DNA of 64,000 bases, taken from positions 147,255 through 211,254 of the forward strand of contig QAOA01008487.1 in the NCBI GenBank assembly GCA_003255065.1, read 5' to 3'. The notes beneath the pieces are model-generated. The model had not been told where the DNA came from, searched no databases, and saw only the letters and a program-made list of their open reading frames with translations. The translations under genes and the position numbers were made by a program. How positions within the stretch are numbered: position 1 is the stretch's first letter; each line of letters begins with the position of its first letter. Positions 56,857-64,000 of the stretch are shown here, one piece after another. The stretch comes from Cercis canadensis (Eukaryota; Streptophyta; Magnoliopsida; Fabales; Fabaceae).

Positions 56857-59577
56857 ATGTCCACCATTTCTTCCTTTACAGTATTAAACTCCAACTCATT
56901 ACACTCTTCACTCTCTGCAACTCCTTCTACCTCCTCCGAATTTTTATTCTTGTACCCTTCCCTTTCCCAAAAATTCTCACCTTGTCCTCACATTCTTTCA
57001 CTGTCTCGAAGGAAATCCCTAACCCCAGTTTGTTGCAATTCCCCTGAAGCCGAAGAGCTTTCGTCACCGGAAGATGAAGATGAATGGCTGCAGAAGCTCC
57101 CAGACAAGAAGAAGCCCCTTTACTCTCACAGCTTGCCTTGCATTGAGGCATGGCTGAGGAGTTTGGGGTTTTACCAGAGCAAAGATGACAGGGCAGTTTG
57201 GTTCATACAGAAGCCCGATTGGCACGCTCAGCTCTCGCTAGACATCACTGATCTCTACATAAGGTTGGTGATTCTGGGTTTGAGCTTATTTTAGTGTTCT
57301 TGTATTTTGAAATCATGCACTTCAACTGTTTGTGTTAATGTGGGTGTGTTTGTCTATCCATGTACACAAGCTGCTAACTTGTTTTATAGTTTGAAGTTGC
57401 TAAATTGATAGCGAAAGTAGGATATCCTAGTTCAAATTTTGTGAAGAAGGTGACTTTAATTCAATAGAAGTTTGTTTTTGTATTCCTCATCAGTCTACCT
57501 TTAGAACAAATTGTGCTTTATGATGATGTTCTTGTTGTCCATTAGCACATACGAGTTGAACACCACATAAAGAATCACAAAAGTAATCCTGCACAAGAAA
57601 CTGCATGATCCATGGGCAAGAAGAGAAGATTGGATATCACCATCTAGATATACAACATTATGCAGTCCAAAGACATAATTACCTGAGCATTTAAACTTGA
57701 AGTAACCTCATTTCTTTGGTTCCTGATATCTTCACCCATCAGATGACTATTATCCACCATTTGACGAAATACTATATCAATCAACCAATAGACTCAGAAT
57801 AACTACATTGTGTAAACCAGTAGAATTTTCTGATGCAGAAAGCAACTTCCTTTATGTATGAGAAAGACTATATGTATATAGTTAAAAGTTTGACTTTTAC
57901 TAATTTTCTCTTAGCCATTATTTGATTATTAGTTCTATTTATTGGTAGTAGGTGGTTCTTGGGTTCTGAACGGTTTATTCATCATTGCCTGTTAGCTTTT
58001 CAAATGGAAAGGGCTTACTTGTGATATTTGCCAGTAGATTAACTCAAACAACTTTCTTCTATTGATTTGTTCTATTTTCCTAATCACTTTGTAATTCCTA
58101 TAATTGTATGAGTTAATGTAGTGAAAGCGAGAGAGTCTAGGAACAACATGAATGGTTACTTGGTTACACAGAAGTGAACTGTAAGAAGCCCTGAGTCAGT
58201 TAAGTGATTGCCAGTTGTTCTATTTTCCTCTTCTCTTTGTAATTCCTATGATTGGTATGAGTCAATGTAGTGAAACCTAGAGAGTCTAGTAACAACATGA
58301 AGGCTACTTGGTTACACAGAAGTGAAATGTAAGAATCCCTGAGTCAGTTAAGTGATTGCCTGTTGTTATTACTAAACTCTTCTGATGAGAAAATTAACAC
58401 AGAAATAAGGATTTATTTTTTTCTCCTTTTTCATTTTGTAATTATAAAATTTACCTTAAGTTGTCCGACTTGTCCATTTTGTATACATATGCAAAATAGT
58501 AATTACTAGGTACCTAGATGTTGTTTACTAGGCATTTTGGCAAAGTTTAGACATAATCAGTATTAAAATTTCAAACACTATTAGTTAAGGATCACACTCT
58601 TTTCCAGAATGGATGTGTCACTATATTCATGCATCACTATTAAATCTTTCAGGGAATTTAATTCACAATGTGTGTTGTTTTGCGTTGAAGAGGATAGGAA
58701 TTGGTAATGTGTGATATGTTTAGAGTGAAAGTGTAGAAGATATTTTTAAAAGAAAGAAAAAAAAAAGTAAGAAGAAGAAGAAGAAAGAAAGAAAGAGTGG
58801 AAGTGTAGAAGAGATGAGAGCAACTGACAACTGAGGTGCTGAACATTAGAAGGTTTTGGAGATGCTTGTCAAGTTTCTAAGAAATTTTGGGGTCACAAAT
58901 GAGATAAGAAGATGGAGAGAAGAAAGAAAACTACTTAGCCATCTCGTCAAACTCTGAAGTTAGTGATATAAGTCTTCTATGAGACTGTTGATTGTATAGA
59001 AGCTCTGAAATACAAGGTACCTTGATAATACAATCACGATAAACAGTTAAATATGGACCGTAGACCTTAGCATTTTTGTGATTACTTGTTATTTGTATTA
59101 GATTTTCCTTGGAGAAGCTGGACTTTTTTATTAATGCTTTACATTCTAGACTAGGTTTATAAGGCTAAGCTATCAATCTTAAAGTATGTTTCATCTCTAA
59201 TATGAGCCCTGGTCTTCTGAGAAATTGGATAGAATTGAGCTCTTGGAAAATTAGAAAGCTGTTGGAGGGGCTTTAAAATCTTAACCAACACACACAAAAT
59301 GCCTTGGTAGCTATTAATTGAACAACCCTCCTCCCTCCCCCACGCCCCACCACCAAAAAGAAAAAGAAAGACAATGTTTTGTTTTCTTTGTGCCCGGTTT
59401 AGTGTTAGTGTTAATATGTAAGGTAGACTGGCATTCTGCATGTAGACATTGAAAAATTCTACTTTGTGCAGGTATTTGAAGAGTGGACCTGGGAATCTTG
59501 AAAAGGATGTGGAGAGAAGGTTCAGTTATGCTTTAAGCAGAGAAGACATTGAGAATGCTGTACTTGGAGGACCGTAA
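56857..59577 (+). CDS. Plastid-targeted DUF3143 protein, two exons
   Basis: Exons 56857-57263 and 59472-59577 give 170 residues; the junction completes an Arg codon (AG/G). The N-terminal 65 residues are Ser/Thr-rich and nearly free of acids, like a chloroplast transit peptide. The acidic segment EEDEW-type and then LPDKKKPLYSHSLPCIEAWL, SLGFYQSKDDRAVWF and QLSLDITDLYIR match the DUF3143 family shared by plants and cyanobacteria, ending SYALSREDIENAVLGGP. Biochemical role unknown. The start is the first ATG with a proper transit peptide. The 2.2-kb intron contains a 148-bp tandem duplication. Confidence 0.88.
58068..58363. repeat. 148-bp tandem duplication in the DUF3143 intron
   Basis: 58068-58215 and 58216-58363 are about 90% identical direct copies (shared phrases tgttctattttcct, gagagtctag, ggttacacagaagtgaa, gagtcagttaagtgattgcc). 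Confidence 0.88.
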
Positions 59578-60560
59578 CCGTTTTGCTTTCAATCTGCCAA
59601 ATACATCAATGAATTCCCTGTAGGTGCCGATTATTTATTCATAAGTGAAACATTTTTTTTACCTCCACAATGTCAGAATGCCTTCTAATGGAATGACTAC
59701 AAAAGATGATTCATAATGAGATAGGGCATTGGTAAATTTTAAGAATGAGAATCTGTATGTTCTGTTAGCATTCGCTTGTATAATTTGGAGCCTGTCATAA
59801 CCTGTCTCTGAAAGTTCAGAAGTGGTAGGACTGAGGGAAATGAAGGTACTTTGCCCCTTAATGATCTTGCTTAGGTCCAAATTCTTTGCTATAATTTCGT
59901 CTTAATCTTTGCTTTGTTCCCTGATGTTCCCTTTCTAAGAAAGTTTTGTACTAAACATTGCATTGATAATTGCGCTTGATACATGCTTTGCTGCCAGCGT
60001 TTTTCCTTTTTTTTTTCGGTTGAATTTTACCTTACCATCGAAATGCTAGTTTTTAGATTCATTGCCTTCTAAAGCTAGATTTTGTAAAACTTTTTGAGTA
60101 AATTACACTTCACTATTTNCCTGTCTCTGAAAGTTCAGAAGTGGTAGGACTGAGGGAAATGAAGGTACTTTGCCCCTTAATGATCTTGCTTAGGTCCAAA
60201 TTCTTTGCTATANATGATCTTGCTTAGGTCCAAATTCTTTGCTATAATTTCGTCTTAATCTTTGCTTTGTTCCCTGATGTTCCCTTTCTAAGAAAGTTTT
60301 GTACTAAACATTGCATTGATAATTGCGCTTGATACATGCTTTGCTGCCAGCGTTTTTCCTTTTTTTTTTCGGTTGAATTTTACCTTACCATCGAAATGCT
60401 AGTTTTTAGATTCATTGCCTTCTAAAGCTAGATTTTGTAAAACTTTTTGAGTAAATTACACTTCACTATTTTGCTAAACGACACTAAACTATAAGCTTAC
60501 ACAAATAATACACTCCACCCCTTTTGTTTAAGCACATTAGCAGTTTTTTTAACAGATACT
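59578..60560. repeat. DUF3143 downstream region with assembly duplications
   Basis: 59800-60118 is rewritten after the N at 60119 and again in part after the N at 60213 (phrases cctgtctctgaaagttcag and atgatcttgcttagg). No gene here apart from the 3' untranslated region of the DUF3143 gene; the repeated copies are contig-end overlaps. Confidence 0.85.
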
Positions 60561-61608
60561 AACAAAATATACTACTATACCATGGTTAAGAGACTAGTTA
60601 ACATTAAATTCACTAGTATTATATCTGCGTCGATCTGCGGGCTAAGGGGCATAAGCCCTTGGTAACGGGGCACGAGATGTAATTCATGTGATTTTAGAAA
60701 TACAAATTATATAAATTTATGTTAACAAAATATACTACTATACCATGGTTAAGAGGCTAGTTAACATTAAATTTATTTTAAAAAATAAATGTATTCCAGT
60801 TGTCCTGATTTAAAATTGACCATTCGATCCATTCCAAATTTCCAATGGCGTGTTAAGTCTGACAATGTTGAAATTATGCCATTTTAGCCATTATTCCACA
60901 AACAAAACATCCAAAACTGGCCTCATCCGCACCTTTTTCTTTTGCTTCATTGATTCAACAAAGCCTCATCTCTATTCACTTGCATCTCCATTTCTCTTCA
61001 ATGCAAGCCACACAAAGAACCATCGAGTGCCACCTTCGTGCAAACGTAGCTAACAGCACAATTCTACATAGGAACTAATATTCGGGCACTTATGTGATAC
61101 AATGCAGATAACAACCCTCATAATATTTTAGTGATCGATAAATACTTCCCTTATTATGAAGAACCTATTTTGCATCCTACTCTATGTAGATTATGTATAT
61201 GTGATGAAAAATTTGGATTATCAAATCACAATAAGTCAGTGAGCCGCCCGAACCTGCCACTTGATTGAGTTGCAGTCCAGGTGAAACATATATATAGATT
61301 ACCATCAGTGACATGCTAGGAAGCACAGACACAACATATATATATATAAGTTAATCAAACAACAAAAACATAATTTTGAATAGATTCATATTTTATCAAA
61401 AGATTGAACATTTATATTAAAATATTATATTAATTTATTCATCATCAACTCATGTTCTAAATCATCATTGATTCTATTTATTTTATCACATTCCCTCACC
61501 AAAAAAGAGATACGAATCATACTTGTACAATTATAATGGATATTACCAATTCATTCTAATCTATCCCTTTACAACAAAAAGCAATCAAATGATATCACAT
61601 ATTTATTA
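60561..61608. other. Spacer with local direct repeat
   Basis: No gene supported. A phrase ending ctactataccatggttaaga and continuing through the following 20 bases occurs at about 60570-60610 and again at 60725-60775, on either side of the Helitron-like end at 60613. The 67-codon ORF at 60850 has no recognised motif. 61601-61608 is part of the next MITE's target duplication. Confidence 0.5.
60613..60645 (-). mobile_element. Possible Helitron-like 3' terminus
   Basis: Minus strand: GCCCGCAGATCGACGCAGAT then A/T-rich bases and CTAG before T; third related site in the window. Weaker stem than the one at 55208. Confidence 0.3.
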
Positions 61609-62022
61609 GGGAAAAGTCCTAAAAACCCGTCTGAACTATGTTCTTGTTGCACTTTACCCCTCATGCTTCAAAAACATAGGAAAGACCTCCTTGAACTTTC
61701 AAAATGTGCAATTTACCCCCCGCCTTTGACGTCCATCCATTAATGTGCATATGATGTGATTAATCTGGGACATAGTACAATTTTGTAGGGGTATAAATAA
61801 AAAAAATTTATAAAAATTGGGTCAAAAATTAATATTCAAAGAGTTTTGAGATCAAATTATAATATTTAAATCCCTTTTTCCGTCCATTAATGGACGGACG
61901 TCAGGGTTGTGGGGGTAAAGTGCACATTTTGAAAGTTTATGGAAGTCTTTCCTACGTTTTTAAAGCATGAGGGGTAAAGTGCAATAAAAACATAGTTTAT
62001 AGGGGTTTTTAGGACTTTTTCC
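61609..62022. mobile_element. Mutator-type MITE with 9-bp target duplication
   Basis: 414 bp. Inverted repeats of about 145 bp begin GGGAAAAGTCCTAAAAACCC at the left and end with the complement (one extra T) at the right. Perfect 9-bp direct repeats tatttatta flank it (61600-61608, 62023-62031). No ORF. Confidence 0.93.
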
Positions 62023-62031
62023 TATTTATTA

Positions 62032-62820
62032 TAAGCTATTCTTTATTTATCCCTTCTCCCTCACATATTTATTGCATACAAGCAAAATAACAAAAAAAAA
62101 AAAAAAAAACTTTCATTTTCTTAAAATATGGAAAAAAAAAATGTCAAAAGTGAGCTAGTAGTGTCCATGCCGTGTTGACGGCACTTTGACCTAATAATTG
62201 GAGTTTTTAAACTTAATTACCTAATTGTTATAGGTGGAAACTTAAATACACAAATATTATAGTTTTAAGAAAATTAAAAATGAAAAAAAAAAAGCTGCTG
62301 TTGCGTGGCCCGGGGGGCCCACCGGACACGCCGGGGGCCCCTCGGCGTGTCTCCATGGAAGAAGCCGCCCCTCGGGCGGCGTGTCCAGTCTTGTCCCAAA
62401 CGCCAGGCTTTCCAGCTCCTTTGCGTGTGTCAGCCGAGAAGGGAGCATCTGTCAGCCGAGAAGGAGTCCCTGCCTCGCCACGTGTTGACTCCCCAATGAA
62501 CCAAAGGCTGGCCGAATAAGGTGTTGACACGTGGCTCCTTGCATGGCTTTATTTTAGCAAATTTTCCTTCTTCCTCCACCCGTCCGCAACTCCCTTCTCA
62601 CTTCTCCTTTGCTCATTTTTCTTCTCTGCTCATTTGCTTCTCTGGTTCTCTTCTCTGGTGGTTTGCTTTTCTTCTTGCTTCATTGTTTCTTTGCTCCTTC
62701 TCATATTTTTCCTTTTGTCCTTCCTTTTTTCGTTTCTTTGATTAACTGTATCCACCACAATATTATTATTCAAGTACAAATTAATATTGTTAATCTTTAC
62801 TTAAATTTATTTTTACTACC
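62032..62820. other. Spacer with GC-rich block and pyrimidine-rich leader
   Basis: 62290-62480 is strongly GC-rich (runs such as cccggggggccc) in an otherwise AT-rich window and contains a doubled phrase gtcagccgagaagg. 62540-62750 is C/T-rich. Together they may be the 5' flank of the plant-mobile-domain gene that follows. ORFs across the GC block exist in several frames on both strands and are not supported. Confidence 0.5.
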
Positions 62821-63978
62821 ATGGCGGATCAAATTATACTACAAGGACCAGCAGACCCCACTCTTTTGACTGAATAAAACAACCACATATCAACGAAAGT
62901 GTGGAATACTGGAGTAAGTAATTTATAAATTTTTATATAAAATATTTTGATTTTTTAGAAATTTAGTAAATATATAATATTATAATTTTATTTATAAAAT
63001 GTTTTAATTTTTTACATAATAATTGAAACAGGTTGATATTGTTGTGCGTCCTCGATCTCACAACAGAATACGTAAACCTAGTGCAAGAGTTATGGAATAT
63101 GTGACAATTGCAGGTTTTGGTGGGGTTGTAGAAATAGAACTCACACTAATAGATGTGCAATTAATATCTGCATTAGCTAAATGGTGGAGGCCAGAGACAC
63201 ATACATTTCACATGCCCAGCAGTGAATGCACTATCACCTTGCAAGATGTGGAGGTGTTACTTGGTCTGCCTGTTGATAGCAATGCAGTAACAGAATACAC
63301 CGATTACTCATGGAATGATCTTTGTCGCGAATTACTAGGCGTAACCCTACCTCAATCGGCTTTACTCGGAGGCAGGCTGAAGTTGAGCTGGCTTGCACAG
63401 ACATTTAGTCAATGCCCAGATGATGCGCCAGATGACGTAGTACAAAAATTTGCTAGAGCATATATACTACGTCTAATTGGGATGTGACTCATGCCTGATC
63501 GGACTGGAAATTGTGTACATGTGATGTATTTAAAGTTGTTAGAAAATTAGGAGGAAGCTGGGGGATTCAGTTAGGGATCAGCTTGTCTTGCCCATGTTTA
63601 TAGGAGTCTCTGCATGGCTTCTCTAGAGGAAGTTGACAATTTTCCAGGTTGTTGTTTTTTGGTCCAGTGTTGGGCCTGTGAGAGATTCCCGTGTATAGCT
63701 CCTAGACATGTTGGACCGGATCGTGAGCTAACTAGACCACTCGCCAGTAGGTCAGTAAAAAAAATTTCAAGTTATTTACAATTTAACTTTATTATATGTT
63801 AATAATTTAGCTTTATTTACAATTAATTTAACATTTTTTTATTATAATAGACGTAATTAATTATAGTGTAATATTCGAAACATCTTAGGTGGAAATCCCT
63901 TTTAGATTGGACCAATATTGTTGACGGCTCTGACCAAACTGGGTATCGACGAGCCTTTGATCTACTTGGCCCTGATGA
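62821..63978 (+). pseudogene. Plant mobile domain (PMD) protein gene, decayed
   Basis: Exon 1 (62821-62913) starts MADQIILQGPADPTLL and meets TAA at 62875. Exon 2 (63032-63750) encodes the PMD signature (RVMEYVTIAGFGGV, LISALAKWWRPETHTFHMP, CTITLQDVEVLLGLPVD), as in MAIL1-like proteins and transposon-borne PMD genes often annotated as phosphatase 7 long-form homologues. Stops interrupt it near 63485, 63548 and 63571. A third exon (63851 to about 63978) has a plausible acceptor and donor, and the gene runs towards the window end. The multiple stops argue for a transposon-type copy, not a working gene. Confidence 0.82.
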
Positions 63979-64000
63979 TGTAAGAATACTTATTATTAGT

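Noticed and set aside
59800-60470. Biological triplication downstream of the DUF3143 gene
   Set aside because: Copies are bounded by single Ns and essentially identical, so contig overlap explains them.
62228-62530. Proline/glycine-rich ORFs on both strands of the GC block
   Set aside because: Overlapping frames in a low-AT stretch arise by chance; no domain or splice evidence.
1-64000. tRNA or rRNA genes
   Set aside because: I saw no convincing cloverleaf or rRNA stretch; the TGGTATCAGAGC hits are retroelement primer-binding sites, not tRNA genes.

Overview
This window is nuclear DNA of a flowering plant, most likely a eudicot. It carries plant-type spliced genes with GT-AG introns: a LysM receptor kinase, a PhoD-type phosphatase, an ABCC transporter and a plastid DUF3143 protein. 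The remainder is decayed resistance-gene and P450 copies, Copia retrotransposons primed by tRNA-iMet, a Mutator-like element and MITEs in an AT-rich background. I cannot name the species from sequence alone. The assembly is a draft: there is one 590-N gap, and several single Ns where two contigs were joined although their ends overlap, so 70-300 bp are written twice.

1-10.3 kb: a truncated MITE, an intact intronless LYK5-like LysM receptor pseudokinase (minus), a chimeric relic joining a piece of PhoD exon 8 to the LYK ectodomain, and a nine-exon PhoD-like phosphatase gene (minus) whose third exon is duplicated by an assembly join. 10.3-17.8 kb: a broken TIR-NBS gene and a CYP93-like P450 relic partly captured in a 250-bp inverted repeat. 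17.9-26.4 kb: a decayed Mutator-like element. It has a dense array of a 12-bp motif in both orientations, a mudrA-type transposase full of stops, and unrecognised small ORFs, two of which look like paralogues. A long inverted repeat of telomere-like DNA with a 16-nt loop lies between those two. 26.4-28 kb: remnants of CC-NBS-LRR leucine-rich repeats.

29-47.8 kb: retrotransposon territory. Two closely related minus-strand Copia elements lie here, one with its 3' end in the gap and one complete with 386-bp LTRs and a 5-bp target duplication. There is also a truncated plus-strand Copia, a candidate LTR plus ORF of a fourth element, and a two-part direct repeat about 4.3 kb apart. 48.5-55.6 kb: an 11-exon ABCC10-type transporter (plus) that loses its N-terminus at a single N and carries a Mutator-type MITE with a 9-bp target duplication in one intron. 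56.9-59.6 kb: a two-exon plastid DUF3143 gene. 60-64 kb: assembly duplications, a second MITE with a 9-bp target duplication, a GC-rich block and a decayed plant-mobile-domain gene that runs off the window.

The four plausible functional genes (LYK5-like, PhoD-like, ABCC10-like, DUF3143) do not form a pathway. The most unusual material is the accessory coding content and telomere-like hairpin of the Mutator-like element, the LYK/PhoD chimera, and C-to-T nonsense changes in CG/CHG contexts in the complete Copia.
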